DNA of 64,000 bases from Palsa-892 sp035295845 (GCA_035295845.1 DATGIF010000026.1:1-64000), one strand, 5' to 3'; shown: positions 1 to 8,090, counted from the stretch's first letter. Notes: generated by a model from the sequence alone, not told the origin. Program-made: numbers and translations.

Positions 1-1
1 A

Positions 2-139
2 GTTCGGGTCGAGGATCGCCGATTTGCGCAAAACCGGGATAGTTACACCCGCCACTCTTGCGACCACTCCTATGAAATCGCAAGAGACGGCTCGCGCTGC
101 GGCAACCGCGCCGCCGATAAAAGGCCTGGCGGAAGGTAA
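2..139 (+). CDS. C-terminal end of a small Cys-containing protein, cut by the left edge
   Basis: The reading frame is open from the window edge to a TAA at 137-139, giving the last 45 residues. The tail is rich in Arg, Gly and Asp and has two cysteines in the stretch SCDHSYEIARDGSRCGNR. It ends in RPGGR, which resembles C-termini of short secreted hypothetical proteins I have seen in Bradyrhizobium-like genomes. I cannot name the family. The start lies outside the window, and chance openness of a short GC-rich frame is possible, so confidence is low. Confidence 0.35.
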   Translation, partial: VRVEDRRFAQNRDSYTRHSCDHSYEIARDGSRCGNRAADKRPGGR

Positions 140-487
140 TCGGAGGACGCTGTAGCACCCCGGTCGCAGGCCAACGGCGACGATACAGCGCATACGGCTG
201 TCTTGCCTATTTGACCTCGAAGCGCGGGGTTCGAGTGCGAACTCGGGGTAATGACGCGTGGCGGCCGATTGTCGCTTATGGGTTAGATGCCTGCAAAGCG
301 GCAAGTCCGCTTCTCGTGCGGTTTACCCCCGAAAGCGGACATCCGACGAAATGAAGTGGAATGTCGGTTAAGTGCCAATAGCGGACAAACGTGGGTGCGG
401 CTGGATCGTTCGCGCGGATAGGAATGCCCCTCTTTTCGACCAGGTTATGCTACAATTAATGAAATTCGCTGGTCCGGAGTCTGCGCA
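140..487. other. Non-coding stretch, apparently decayed
   Basis: No convincing gene is present. The stretch contains several copies of an AGCGGAC/GTCCGCT core, including the 13-base element at 331-343 that is repeated in inverted orientation at 832-844. It looks like degraded accessory DNA upstream of the gene fragment at 488. Confidence 0.5.
331..343 (+). repeat. Left copy of a 13-bp inverted repeat
   Basis: GAAAGCGGACATC here is the exact reverse complement of GATGTCCGCTTTC at 832-844. The two copies bracket the truncated gene at 488-700. I cannot tell whether this is a mobile-element end or a dispersed intergenic motif. Confidence 0.6.
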
Positions 488-700
488 ATGCAACAGGACA
501 TCCGTTTCTGTAAGGCTGCGGACAACGTGCGGCTTGCCTATGCGACGAGTGGCAGCGGAGCGCCGCTCGTCATGGCAGCGACTTGGCTTACACATCTCGA
601 GCACCAGTGGCGTAGTCTTGCTTGGCAGCCCTGGCTCGATGCATTCCGCGAGTTCAGGGTTCCGCGGCCGGAACAATTCTCTACATCGTTGAACCGATAG
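488..700 (+). pseudogene. N-terminal fragment of an alpha/beta-hydrolase-type transcriptional regulator
   Basis: The 70-residue frame starts with MQQDIRFCKAADNVRLAYA and continues through TWLTHLEHQWRSLAW. This is the conserved N-terminus of adenylate-cyclase-like or LuxR-type regulators that carry an alpha/beta-hydrolase domain and are common in rhizobia. In intact members the next segment is the strand leading to the first active-site loop. Here homology stops near residue 55 and the frame runs into unrelated residues and a TAG. The catalytic residues and the C-terminal output domain are absent, so the piece cannot be functional. It sits between the copies of a 13-bp inverted repeat and is followed by a strong hairpin. 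Confidence 0.7.
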
Positions 701-708
701 CAAAGAAA

Positions 709-733
709 GAGCCGTCGGGACTTCCGACGGCTC
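709..733 (+). terminator. Strong hairpin after the truncated gene
   Basis: GAGCCGTCGG (709-718) pairs perfectly with CCGACGGCTC (724-733) across a five-base loop. The downstream sequence is A-rich rather than T-rich on the plus strand. On the minus strand the stem is followed by TTTCTTTG, so it may terminate transcription from the right. Confidence 0.6.
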
Positions 734-831
734 AAGCAACAAACAAAAACTAGGCGAATGTTTCAATAGCACGGCCGCGCAGCAGATGCCTGTTTACGGC
801 CAAAAGTCGCTTATATGCGCTTTCCCGGTTT

Positions 832-844
832 GATGTCCGCTTTC
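832..844 (-). repeat. Right copy of the 13-bp inverted repeat
   Basis: GATGTCCGCTTTC is the reverse complement of the element at 331-343. It lies about 60 bases before the Crp/Fnr regulator start. Confidence 0.6.
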
Positions 845-902
845 GCGTTTAAACAAACAAATTCCTATATCACTAGCCTTCACCTGGGCAAAGGAGGGTC
901 TC

Positions 903-1583
903 ATGAAGCAGAAAACTAAGATCCTGTTTGATCCGCAAGTATTTCTCGCCAAAGTTGGCAGAGGAAAGACGGTATCGAAATATCGGAAGAATCAAATTAT
1001 TTTCGCCCAAGGAGACGCTGCGGACGAGGTTTTTTACATTCAAAAGGGGAGAATCAAACTTACTGTCACCTCTGATCAAGGCAAGGAAGCGGTAATCGGG
1101 ATTTTAAAACCTGGGCAGTTTTTCGGTGAAGGATGTCTCAATGGCCATCCGTCGCGCATAGCTACGACTAGAGCACTGGAAGAATGCCTAATCACCTCGA
1201 TAACGAAAAAAGCGATGATTTCGGTTCTTCGCAGTGAGTCGGCGTTTTCTGAGTTGTTCATGGCGTATCTGTTGACCCGGAACAGCCGCATTGAGGAAGA
1301 TTTGATCGACCAATTGTTTAATTCGAGCGAAAAGCGTCTCGCGCGCGTCCTCCTACTTCTCGCTAATTTCGGAAAAGAGAGTGGCCCGCAACCTATAGAT
1401 ACAGACATAAGTCAGGAAACGTTGGCAGAGATGATTGGCACGACGCGTTCTCGCGTGAGCTTTTTCATGAATAAATTTCGGAAATTAGGCTTCATTAGTT
1501 ACAACGGAAAAATGGAAGTCCATAATTCGCTATTAAGTGCAGTTTTATACGAGAAGCCAGAGATCAGAAGGAACGAGAAATGA
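903..1583 (+). CDS. Crp/Fnr family transcriptional regulator
   Basis: This 226-residue protein has a cyclic-nucleotide-binding-type beta-barrel at about residues 20-140, with the FFGEGCLNG and RIATTRALEEC segments of the phosphate-binding cassette. The dimer helix follows, and a Crp-type winged helix-turn-helix sits at about 150-218 (SQETLAEMIGTTRSRVSFFM). It lacks the N-terminal cysteine cluster of oxygen-sensing FNR, so the ligand is unknown. The start is set by the AAAGGAGGG ribosome-binding site a few bases upstream of ATG 903. The gene stands alone, with a decayed region upstream and about 490 bases of non-coding DNA downstream. Its targets cannot be inferred from the context. Confidence 0.88.
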   Translation: MKQKTKILFDPQVFLAKVGRGKTVSKYRKNQIIFAQGDAADEVFYIQKGRIKLTVTSDQGKEAVIGILKPGQFFGEGCLNGHPSRIATTRALEECLITSITKKAMISVLRSESAFSELFMAYLLTRNSRIEEDLIDQLFNSSEKRLARVLLLLANFGKESGPQPIDTDISQETLAEMIGTTRSRVSFFMNKFRKLGFISYNGKMEVHNSLLSAVLYEKPEIRRNEK

Positions 1584-2023
1584 TCCGAAAGAATTATCTG
1601 TTGTGGGGTACAGCGGAAGTGAGGCGGTTTACAACCTCTCCATGTTCAAGGGATGGTTCGGCGCGGCTAGAAGATTTCGGTGCCGTTCTGTTCGGATAGC
1701 TAAAAACACGAGAAGCTATGCGCAAATATGTTTATGTGAAAATTCTGACTCTTAATCAGCGGGTCGTTGAGGCTCGCATTCTGCCGACCAAGCAATTAAT
1801 AACCTACAGTTATTTTCACTATTGCGGCCTTGAATTTCCCTCATCAAGGAAAGAATTTCCCTGTTCGATTGCGTAGGGAATTTACTTCGAAAATCACCGA
1901 ATCACGGGCAATTCCAGAGACTCCACGGCGCGCAAGTCTCGGAAAATGCGAAACTCCCTGTAATATTCCCTGTTAGCAGGGAATCCCGAGCGGAGACCGG
2001 TGCTATCGCCCTTGACAGAAGAA
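1584..2023. other. Intergenic region with degenerate GGGAAT/ATTCCC palindromes
   Basis: I find no gene. The region carries repeated AATTTCCCT / AGGGAATTT half-sites around 1834-1883 and 1950-1985. The last of these belong to a dispersed repeat with a second copy near 22,424. Confidence 0.5.
1950..2008 (+). repeat. Dispersed intergenic repeat, copy 1
   Basis: This stretch shares ATATTCCCTGTTAGCAGGGAA and GGAGACCGGT with only a few changes with 22,424-22,482, where the match reads AAATTCCCCGTTAGCAAGGAAT and GGAGACCGGT. Both copies lie in gene-free DNA next to small-protein or accessory genes. The shared order and spacing argue for a common repeat family. Extent and copy number elsewhere in the genome are unknown. 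Confidence 0.55.
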
Positions 2024-2048
2024 AGAAGCCGCCGATGCGGCGGCTTCT
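2024..2048 (-). terminator. Rho-independent terminator of the small-protein group
   Basis: AGAAGCCGCC (2024-2033) pairs with GGCGGCTTCT (2039-2048). Read on the minus strand the stem is followed by TTCTTC, and it lies 24 bases beyond the stop of the gene ending at 2072. Confidence 0.75.
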
Positions 2049-2071
2049 GCCTTGTTCGTCAAATTTGCGGT

Positions 2072-2290
2072 TTACATTCGTTCTTTGCAGACGACGGCGA
2101 CCTGTTCGTCCGCTTCGGACTGTGTCTTGAAGGCGAGCGGACCAACCCTGATCCAAGTCGTCTCGGTCGGAAGAGTCTCAACGACTTTGCATTTCTTCGT
2201 CTCTTTTTCCTGAACGATGTAATAGTCTGCACTCGCCGTCGAAATGAGAAGCGCTGCAGCAGCAATCCCCAAGGCCAATGTTCTCAACAT
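2072..2290 (-). CDS. Small secreted hypothetical protein
   Basis: The 72-residue product begins with a clear Sec signal peptide (MLRTLALGIAAAALLISTASA), leaving a mature periplasmic or secreted peptide of about 50 residues. The mature part contains two cysteines, at KKCKVV and VVCKERM, which could form one disulfide bond. I do not recognise a named domain. It is the last of three minus-strand small genes (2926 to 2072) and is followed by a strong terminator. A GGAAC lies upstream, but its spacing to GTT is 15 and does not fit the stress promoters elsewhere in the region. Confidence 0.7.
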   Translation of the reverse strand: MLRTLALGIAAAALLISTASADYYIVQEKETKKCKVVETLPTETTWIRVGPLAFKTQSEADEQVAVVCKERM

Positions 2291-2364
2291 GGGAGTTTCC
2301 TATCTTCTGTTAAGGCATATCCATAAAACTCTCGCTCTTAGTAGGTTCCAACTACGAGCAGGAG

Positions 2365-2721
2365 CTAGTGTTTTGCGTCCGCGATCTGACAGAGCTGATG
2401 TTGGGATTGGCACTTCGCGCGCGCATCGTCGCGGCTTTTTCCGATTTCCGCACAGGTCGCATGCGTGGCCCCAAGGGGGAGCGGGAGTGGGGCAAGTGGA
2501 AAAGCGGGGCAGATGACGTCGAACTTGTAGCCTACGAGTTCCTTCCAAGCTCGTTTGACCCGCTGGGTGACGGTTTCGGAGCTCTGCTTATCTTGGACAA
2601 ACTCTACAGGGGATAGACGGTCGACCCGAATAAGCCCTGCCGAAGAAATGGCGCCGGCGCTGGCGCCGCCAATTGCCACGATTAGAACCACGCCGGTGAT
2701 AAACAACGCAAAATAACGCAT
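2365..2721 (-). CDS. Hypothetical exported protein with Cys pairs
   Basis: The 118-residue protein has an N-terminal hydrophobic signal or anchor (residues 1-25, MRYFALFITGVVLIVAIGG). The C-terminal half holds four cysteines in the segments VICPAFPL, HATCAEIGK, AKCQSQHQL and LCQIAD. This suggests a disulfide-rich periplasmic protein. No family is recognised. It lies 16 bases downstream of the small membrane protein at 2738-2926 and is probably co-transcribed with it. Confidence 0.6.
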   Translation of the reverse strand: MRYFALFITGVVLIVAIGGASAGAISSAGLIRVDRLSPVEFVQDKQSSETVTQRVKRAWKELVGYKFDVICPAFPLAPLPLPLGATHATCAEIGKSRDDARAKCQSQHQLCQIADAKH

Positions 2722-2737
2722 CGCTCGCCTCCTATAT

Positions 2738-2926
2738 CTAGCGCCGATAGGGTGAATCTAAAATGATCCGGACCGACCGCCCGGTTTCGGTGTCTGCACT
2801 TGCGGCGATGGGGAGCGGTCTAGTTTCTGGTTTTTGCAGAACGAATGATGGATTGCGCGTTCCTAGAGCAACAAACGCGGCGATAACCGCAGAAATGAAA
2901 AGCAGTCCCAACAGCCCGATGTTCAT
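2738..2926 (-). CDS. Small single-pass membrane protein
   Basis: The 62-residue product has one transmembrane or signal segment at residues 3-22 (IGLLGLLFISAVIAAFVALG) followed by a short polar tail. It is the first gene of a likely three-gene minus-strand transcription unit of small envelope proteins. No function can be assigned. Confidence 0.55.
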   Translation of the reverse strand: MNIGLLGLLFISAVIAAFVALGTRNPSFVLQKPETRPLPIAASADTETGRSVRIILDSPYRR

Positions 2927-3039
2927 TTTGAAGCAATGTCTCCTCGTGACTACCTTCGTAGCCCTGGTAGCTTGGCGGCTTAGGATTCAATTCCAGGAGT
3001 TGTCATTTGTTCCGTTGTGCGAAGCAACAAATGCACGCT

Positions 3040-3065
3040 GGAACCGAAGGAATATCATTGGGGTT
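3040..3065 (+). promoter_or_regulatory. Possible EcfG-type general-stress promoter
   Basis: GGAAC at 3040-3044 is followed after 18 bases by GTT (3063-3065, in the context GGTT). This is one base longer than the other sites in this region but within the published GGAAC-N16/17-NGTT range for alphaproteobacterial EcfG sigma factors. The predicted transcript would start about 35 bases before the DUF1150 gene. Confidence 0.45.
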
Positions 3066-3108
3066 AGTATGCGCCATGTACGGGCACACGCACGAATTAG
3101 GTCCAGTA

Positions 3109-3336
3109 ATGTCGCGCGACGCGTTTGCGGCGCTAGGGAGCAACGAGATCGCTTACATAAAATCCATTCGTTCCGAAAATGCGGAGCGATTTTTTCCGGG
3201 TTTCTCCATCGCACCGGGACTTAAGTTGTTTGCGCTTTGCGCCGCCGACGGCTCGCCGCTGATGATTGCTGCCAATTATGCCGCTGCATTAGCAAGTGCG
3301 AACGAATTTAGGTTACATCCCGTCAGCGTCCACTAG
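3109..3336 (+). CDS. DUF1150 family protein
   Basis: The 75-residue product reads MSRDAFAALGSNEIAYIKSI at the N-terminus and ends in HPVSVH. It includes the LKLFALCAADGSPLMI core typical of the DUF1150 family, which is confined to alphaproteobacteria. Family members often sit beside small heat-shock proteins; here the gene stands alone. An upstream ATG at 3007 would add 34 residues that do not match the family, so ATG 3109 is preferred. A possible EcfG promoter ends 44 bases upstream, which also favours the shorter form. Function is unknown, though the context suggests a stress role. Confidence 0.8.
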   Translation: MSRDAFAALGSNEIAYIKSIRSENAERFFPGFSIAPGLKLFALCAADGSPLMIAANYAAALASANEFRLHPVSVH

Positions 3337-3425
3337 GATGGGTTCGAAGCGGCTGCCCTGGTACAGATATTTCATGTGCCCGACCGTAGCGCCGTTACCA
3401 TCAAAAAGTACATTGGCGAGCACAG

Positions 3426-4733
3426 TCAAATACTGGAAACGATCATTGCCGCTGCGGCGGTGGCCATCACCGCCGTCGCAATCCAGCCTGTTGCGCGCAG
3501 TCCATCATGTACCCGGAACTTTCCCATAATTTTTGGATTTGCGGTCATGTGCATCAACGTCGCCATGACCGGCACGGCTACGAGGCCATTTGTAACGGCA
3601 CTCCAATATAGGGCATTGAACGGATCGACATTTGAGAAATTAATCAGAGCTCCAACTAGGGTTGCCGCGGTGATCGTGCCATAGAAGGCCTTGGCCGCTT
3701 TCGGCTTGCGTGCGAGACCGGCCGGCCATTTACGTGCTTCGGCAAATGCGTAAGCGGCAGAGCCTGCAAGAACGGGGATGGCAAGCAGTCCCGTGCCGAT
3801 AATTCCTAGCGCAAAGAGAACGAATGCGAACTGGCCGGCGATCGGCCGCAGCGCTTCGGCGGCTTGGCTCGACGTATCAACTTTTGTAATTCCGTGGAGA
3901 TGCAGCGTTGCCGCGGTCGCTATTATAATTGCGACTCCGACCAGGTTGGAGAAAGCCATTCCGACATACGTATCGAGCCGAATACGTTCGATCGCATCAG
4001 GGTCTTGACTAGGCGCTTTAACGAGCGGCTTTCGCTGGTGAATTGCCCGAATGTCTTCGACTTCCTGGGACGCTTGCCAAAAAAATAAGTAGGGACTGAT
4101 CGTCGTACCAAGAACTGCGACCACCATCGTCCAAAAGCCTGCGCCGCCGGAAAAAGTAGGTATCAAAAGGCCCCCCAATGCTTCATTCCATGGAATATGC
4201 ACGACAAGTATTGTGCCGAAATATGTAAATAGCGAAAGTGTGAGCCATTTGAGAACAAAGACATAACGCGCATAGGGAACAAAGATCTGTAAAATCGTAC
4301 TGAGCAGTCCGCATAAGACCACGTAGAAGAGAAACGGGCCGCCAACCAATAATCGAATTGCATCAGCCACGGCAGCAATATCCGCACCGATGTTGATGGT
4401 ATTGGCGACGACGAGCAGTATTACGATGAGCTGCAGAGTCCAATTTGGATAATGTTCGCGCAAGTTTGCGGCGATACCTTTGCCCGTTGTTCTTCCTACT
4501 TGCGCGCTAATTAGCTGAATCGCTGTCATTAGCGGATAGGTGAACAACATGGTCCACGAAATCGAGAAGCCGTATTGAGCGCCAGCCTGGCTGTAAGTTG
4601 CAATTCCACTTGGATCGTCGTCAGAGGCACCTGTAACAAGGCCCGGCCCAAGTACTCGCGGCAATCGACGCACAAAGGAATTGGCGGCCGCTCCGTTTTT
4701 TGGTGCGCCGGACCGGCCTGTTCGTGTCGTCAT
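3426..4733 (-). CDS. Nramp-family divalent cation transporter, non-canonical metal site
   Basis: This is a 435-residue inner-membrane protein with about 11 hydrophobic segments and the Nramp opening LGPGLVTGASDDDPSGIATYSQ. In canonical MntH/Nramp proteins helix 1 carries DPGN and helix 6 carries a Met-Pro-His motif, and these side chains bind Mn2+ or Fe2+. Here helix 1 has DPSG and the helix 6 segment reads TTISPYLFFWQASQ, so the Asn and Met ligands are replaced. Substrate therefore should not be assumed to be manganese. ATG 4733 is preferred over a TTG at 4760, because a GGAAC-N17-GTT promoter lies at 4788-4764. A paralogue lies at 29,732-31,099. Confidence 0.85.
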   Translation of the reverse strand: MTTRTGRSGAPKNGAAANSFVRRLPRVLGPGLVTGASDDDPSGIATYSQAGAQYGFSISWTMLFTYPLMTAIQLISAQVGRTTGKGIAANLREHYPNWTLQLIVILLVVANTINIGADIAAVADAIRLLVGGPFLFYVVLCGLLSTILQIFVPYARYVFVLKWLTLSLFTYFGTILVVHIPWNEALGGLLIPTFSGGAGFWTMVVAVLGTTISPYLFFWQASQEVEDIRAIHQRKPLVKAPSQDPDAIERIRLDTYVGMAFSNLVGVAIIIATAATLHLHGITKVDTSSQAAEALRPIAGQFAFVLFALGIIGTGLLAIPVLAGSAAYAFAEARKWPAGLARKPKAAKAFYGTITAATLVGALINFSNVDPFNALYWSAVTNGLVAVPVMATLMHMTANPKIMGKFRVHDGLRATGWIATAVMATAAAAMIVSSI

Positions 4734-4763
4734 GCAGTAGTCGCTTTCAGCGCCCGACAAAGC

Positions 4764-4788
4764 AACTGATGAGCGGAGCTTGAGTTCC
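4764..4788 (-). promoter_or_regulatory. Putative EcfG-type promoter of the first Nramp gene
   Basis: On the minus strand GGAAC (4788-4784) is followed after exactly 17 bases by GTT (4766-4764). The spacing is identical to the sites before the DUF892, DUF3309 and DUF1328 genes. The start codon lies about 30 bases downstream. Confidence 0.55.
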
Positions 4789-4868
4789 CGGCACTTAAAG
4801 GACGCGTTACATTTATTTTCGTTCGCAGTCGCCCATGGAGGATCGACGCGACGTACGATTGACGCGAT

Positions 4869-6755
4869 TTATTCAGCGCCGGTCAGGCGGTCGCCCGGAT
4901 GGCGCTCGGGAAGTGAAACCGGCGGCAAATCGCCATAGGGGCGGCGAAGGATTCGACGCAAGAGGTTCCGGCGTGGCTTGCTTGCCTTAATCACATTTTG
5001 ATCGCTGACAATGCGGGCACCTCCCTTGCGGTGTTCAAGAATGATCTTTCGCTGGTGAAACTGTTGTAGCTCCTGGCGGTGGCCGACGCTGACAATGGTC
5101 GTGTTCGGTAACTCGGCCTCGATCAACGACATCAGCTTCTCTTGGCTGGCGCTGTCGAGCGCGGACGTCGCTTCATCCATTACAATGATATCGGGCTTGT
5201 GGATCAGAAGCCGCGCGAAAGCCACACGCTGTTTTTCGCCGCCGGAGAGCGTCTGGTCCCAAGAGGCATCGTCGTTGATGCGATCCGCGAGTTCCTTCAG
5301 GCCCACGGCGTCGAGGGCGCGCTTGACTTCCTCGTCAGAAACTTCGTCCGCCGCCTTCGGATAGATCACCGCGCGGCGTAGCGGCCCAGTGGGAATGTAG
5401 GGTTTCTGCGGCAACAGAAACATCGCGGCACGCGGTTGAATACGAATGGCACCGGAGCCCCACGGCCACAAGCCGGCGATGGCGCGCACGAGCGTACTCT
5501 TGCCACTTCCCGATTCGCCCTCGAATAGTACCCGCTCGCCAGGTTTTATGCTGACATTCGCCTCTTTCACCACGACGGTGCCGTCGTCGAGCGTTACCGA
5601 GACATCGTGCAATTCCATCGCGATACCCGGATGGGCATCTCCAGTTTCGATCCGGCCCCAACCCTTTTCCTGCTCGGCTGTCTCAAGTGCATCGAGCGAG
5701 ACCATGAGCGAGGAGACGCGGCGCGCCGATGCCGTCCAATCGGCGAACTTGGGGTAATTGTCGACGAGCCAATTGAATGCCGTCTGTACGGTCACGAATG
5801 CCGACGCGGCTTGCATCACTTCGCCAAGCGTCATGGTACCGATTAGGAATTTCGGCGCGGAAAGGATGACTGGAAAGACAGGCGCGATCAGGAAGCTCAT
5901 TTGCGCCACGATCGTTGTTCGTCCGTATTGGCGATTGATATTCTTCCAACTGTTCAAAACGCTTGCGAGCTTTTCCGAGAGACTGCTTTTTTCTTCTTCC
6001 TCACCCGCAATCAGCGCAATGCTCTCGCCATTCTCACGCAAGCGCGTCAGCGCGTAGCGAAATTCGGCCTCTTTCTGGCTTTTTGTCTCCGACGCCTGCA
6101 CGTAGCGGCGGCCGATCACCACCATCGACCCACTCGCAAAGCCCGCATAAAGAATGGCGGCGAGAACCAGATAACCGGGGATGGTGATGGAAACGCCGAA
6201 CAGCGGAAAGCTAATGCCGCCTCCGACCGACCACAGCACACCAATGAAAGTGACGGCCGAGAGAAGCGCAGACAGCAGCCCAACGGAAAAATCAATGGGG
6301 GCTTCCGTCGAGATCCGGATATCCTCGGCGATGCGGTACTCCGGATTGTCGTGATCGCCTTTGACAAGATTGAGATGAAAGTAGCGCCCGTTCGCGAGCC
6401 AACGGTTGATCACGTCTTCCGTAAGCCACCGACGCCATTTGCGTTGGGTGGTTGTGCGCCCGTAGATGACAAGCACCGCAAGCGTGATGCTTGATGCGGC
6501 AAGCGGCACAAATAACAACGCCTGGTGCAGCACATTCGCAGCGCTTTTTTCTTGCAGTGCGTCGAAGATCGATCGATTCCAGAGATTGATTTCGTATTGA
6601 ACAAGCACCTGTAGGACAACGATTACGATAAGGCCGAGCGTAAGGATTTTCGTCGAGAAACGCCGCCAAAATCCAAGCGCGCTGGCCCAGAAACGCTTCA
6701 GCAGATATTTTCGTCTTATCTCTTCATGCGCACGTGAGTTGCTCGCTCCATCCAT
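4869..6755 (-). CDS. SbmA/YddA-like ABC transporter, fused permease and ATPase
   Basis: The 628-residue half-transporter has an N-terminal membrane domain (about 30-350) of the ABC_membrane_2 / SbmA-BacA type, with the characteristic DNPEYRIAEDIR stretch near residue 136. A C-terminal ATPase follows, with Walker A GESGSGKS (about 413-420), signature LSGGEKQR (about 503-510) and Walker B IIVMDEATSALDS (about 523-535). Relatives act as homodimers in the inner membrane and are annotated as vitamin B12, bleomycin or antimicrobial-peptide transporters, or fatty-acyl (ABCD-like) transporters. Substrate is not predictable here. AGGAGG lies 9 bases before the ATG. It stands alone between the Nramp gene and a small pseudogene. 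Confidence 0.88.
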   Translation of the reverse strand: MDGASNSRAHEEIRRKYLLKRFWASALGFWRRFSTKILTLGLIVIVVLQVLVQYEINLWNRSIFDALQEKSAANVLHQALLFVPLAASSITLAVLVIYGRTTTQRKWRRWLTEDVINRWLANGRYFHLNLVKGDHDNPEYRIAEDIRISTEAPIDFSVGLLSALLSAVTFIGVLWSVGGGISFPLFGVSITIPGYLVLAAILYAGFASGSMVVIGRRYVQASETKSQKEAEFRYALTRLRENGESIALIAGEEEEKSSLSEKLASVLNSWKNINRQYGRTTIVAQMSFLIAPVFPVILSAPKFLIGTMTLGEVMQAASAFVTVQTAFNWLVDNYPKFADWTASARRVSSLMVSLDALETAEQEKGWGRIETGDAHPGIAMELHDVSVTLDDGTVVVKEANVSIKPGERVLFEGESGSGKSTLVRAIAGLWPWGSGAIRIQPRAAMFLLPQKPYIPTGPLRRAVIYPKAADEVSDEEVKRALDAVGLKELADRINDDASWDQTLSGGEKQRVAFARLLIHKPDIIVMDEATSALDSASQEKLMSLIEAELPNTTIVSVGHRQELQQFHQRKIILEHRKGGARIVSDQNVIKASKPRRNLLRRILRRPYGDLPPVSLPERHPGDRLTGAE

Positions 6756-6924
6756 GCATTACCGCCTCCTGCGGGTAAAATAATCAAAACCCTTTGCGGA
6801 GTTTTGTTCCTCGGTTTCGTACGATAGCGGGCAATGGCGCTGTCACTGCAGGCGACAAGCGCGTCTGGAACGAAATCTGCGGCGAGCCATTAGGCATGCG
6901 TTACGAACCAAAAGGAGGAATGCT

Positions 6925-7140
6925 ATGCGTAACGCCGTACTCATTGCGGGTTTATTCGCTGTGTTGTGGTCTGCCCCTTCGCAAGCTCAGACGCTCGGCT
7001 AAGAAAAAAAGTATTGCGCGAGCTTTAAGGAAGGCGCTCTCCGCTGCGACTACAAGACAATGGCGGAGTGTGAAAAGACAGTGTCCGGACCGCAACACGG
7101 AACCTGCATTGAGAATCCAAGCATGAAAGGCAAAATGTAA
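6925..7140 (+). pseudogene. DUF3551-type small secreted protein interrupted by one in-frame stop
   Basis: A strong AAAGGAGGA ribosome-binding site precedes ATG 6925. The frame gives a signal peptide ending in SAPSQAQTLG, then a TAA at 7000-7002. The same frame then continues without interruption to TAA 7138-7140 with a cysteine pattern (YC..C....C..TVSG...GTC..NP) typical of the DUF3551 family. The 72-codon total fits the family's usual length. A single C-to-T change of CAA to TAA would explain the break. It is therefore a recent nonsense mutant, a sequencing error, or a case of stop read-through. A rho-independent terminator follows 11 bases later. Confidence 0.7.
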
Positions 7141-7151
7141 GCCTGCTCGAG

Positions 7152-7181
7152 AGAAAAGCCTGGTTCACGCCGGGCTTTTCT
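7152..7181 (+). terminator. Rho-independent terminator after the DUF3551-type gene
   Basis: AGAAAAGCC (7152-7160) pairs with GGCTTTTCT (7173-7181). The right arm itself supplies the T-rich tail. Confidence 0.75.
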
Positions 7182-7300
7182 GTCGACCATTGCCCGCGAT
7201 TTGGTCCGGGCCCGTACACAGCATCTCTATATTGGCGCCTTCGACTTCGTCGCTTCGATTCCAGCCCGCAAAATTTATAGATAGAAAAACAAGCCCGCCT

Positions 7301-7325
7301 GGAACTGTTTGCGCAGACTACTGTT
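7301..7325 (+). promoter_or_regulatory. Putative EcfG-type promoter of the DUF892 gene
   Basis: GGAAC at 7301-7305 is followed after 17 bases by GTT (7323-7325, context CTGTT). The DUF892 start lies 36 bases downstream. DUF892/YciE genes are recurrent members of EcfG regulons. Confidence 0.6.
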
Positions 7326-7360
7326 CATTGGTTGACGCCTTCAATGAAAGGACAAAGACC

Positions 7361-7870
7361 ATGGGCATCTTCACCAAGGACATCAAGACGTTTGACGATC
7401 TGTTCCTGCACATGTTGCAAGACATTTATTACGCAGAAAACAAAATCACCAAAAAACTTCCAAGCATGATTGAAAAAGCGACGAACCGCGAGCTGGCGGC
7501 GGGTTTGCGCGATCATCTCGAGCAAACCAGAGGCCATGTTGAACGATTGCAGCAAGTATTTAAGAAGCTCGGCAAAGAGCCGAAGAGCATCGATTGCCCG
7601 GCCATCGACGGCATCATAAAGGAGGCCGAGGAATTGGCCGGCGACATCGCGGAGAAAGATGTGCTTGACGCGGCGATCATCGCCGCAGCTCAGGCGGTCG
7701 AACACTATGAAATGACGCGATACGGCACGCTGATCGCTTGGGCGCAGCAGCTTGGGCATGACGACGTTGTGGGCAAGCTCTCGGCGACCCTGAAGGAGGA
7801 GGAGGCAGCCGACAAGAAACTCACAACAATCGCCGAGCGCCGCGGCGTTAATCGTAAGGCGGCGAGCTGA
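7361..7870 (+). CDS. DUF892 / YciE-type ferritin-like protein
   Basis: The 169-residue protein is an all-helical ferritin-like domain with the DUF892 signature: TFDDLFLHMLQDIYYAENKI near the N-terminus, LRDHLEQTRGHVERL in the middle, and AVEHYEMTRYGTLIAWA in the third helix. The Glu and His residues in these helices are the usual di-metal ligands. Relatives are induced by osmotic, stationary-phase and oxidative stress, and their exact role is unknown. The open frame extends upstream to 7190, but only ATG 7361 begins the conserved domain and sits just downstream of an EcfG-like promoter. The SDR gene at 8091 follows in the same direction. Confidence 0.88.
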   Translation: MGIFTKDIKTFDDLFLHMLQDIYYAENKITKKLPSMIEKATNRELAAGLRDHLEQTRGHVERLQQVFKKLGKEPKSIDCPAIDGIIKEAEELAGDIAEKDVLDAAIIAAAQAVEHYEMTRYGTLIAWAQQLGHDDVVGKLSATLKEEEAADKKLTTIAERRGVNRKAAS

Positions 7871-8090
7871 TCGATCCGCTCGCTCTTATCGCAGGCCTTC
7901 GCCGGGTGAATGATTGTGGGCGCTGTTCGTTTGAACCGGCACCGCCCCCGGAGCGATTGGCTTGGTCGTTGGACTGTCTCTTTGACCCAAGGTGGACCGC
8001 TCTCGCGCGGATGTTCGCGGACGATGACCGAGGTGTCCGTTGAGAGAAACTCGCGCGTCATCGTCGCGGGCAGAAAGATAGGAGGCCGGT

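Noticed and set aside
2326..2354. GGAAC with GTT 15 bases downstream before the 72-residue secreted protein
   Set aside because: The spacing is two bases shorter than the matching sites in this region and outside the usual EcfG range, so I do not call a promoter.
6795..6815. GGAAC with a GTT 15 bases downstream before the SbmA/YddA-like gene
   Set aside because: Same short spacing as the site near 2350; not consistent with the N17 set.
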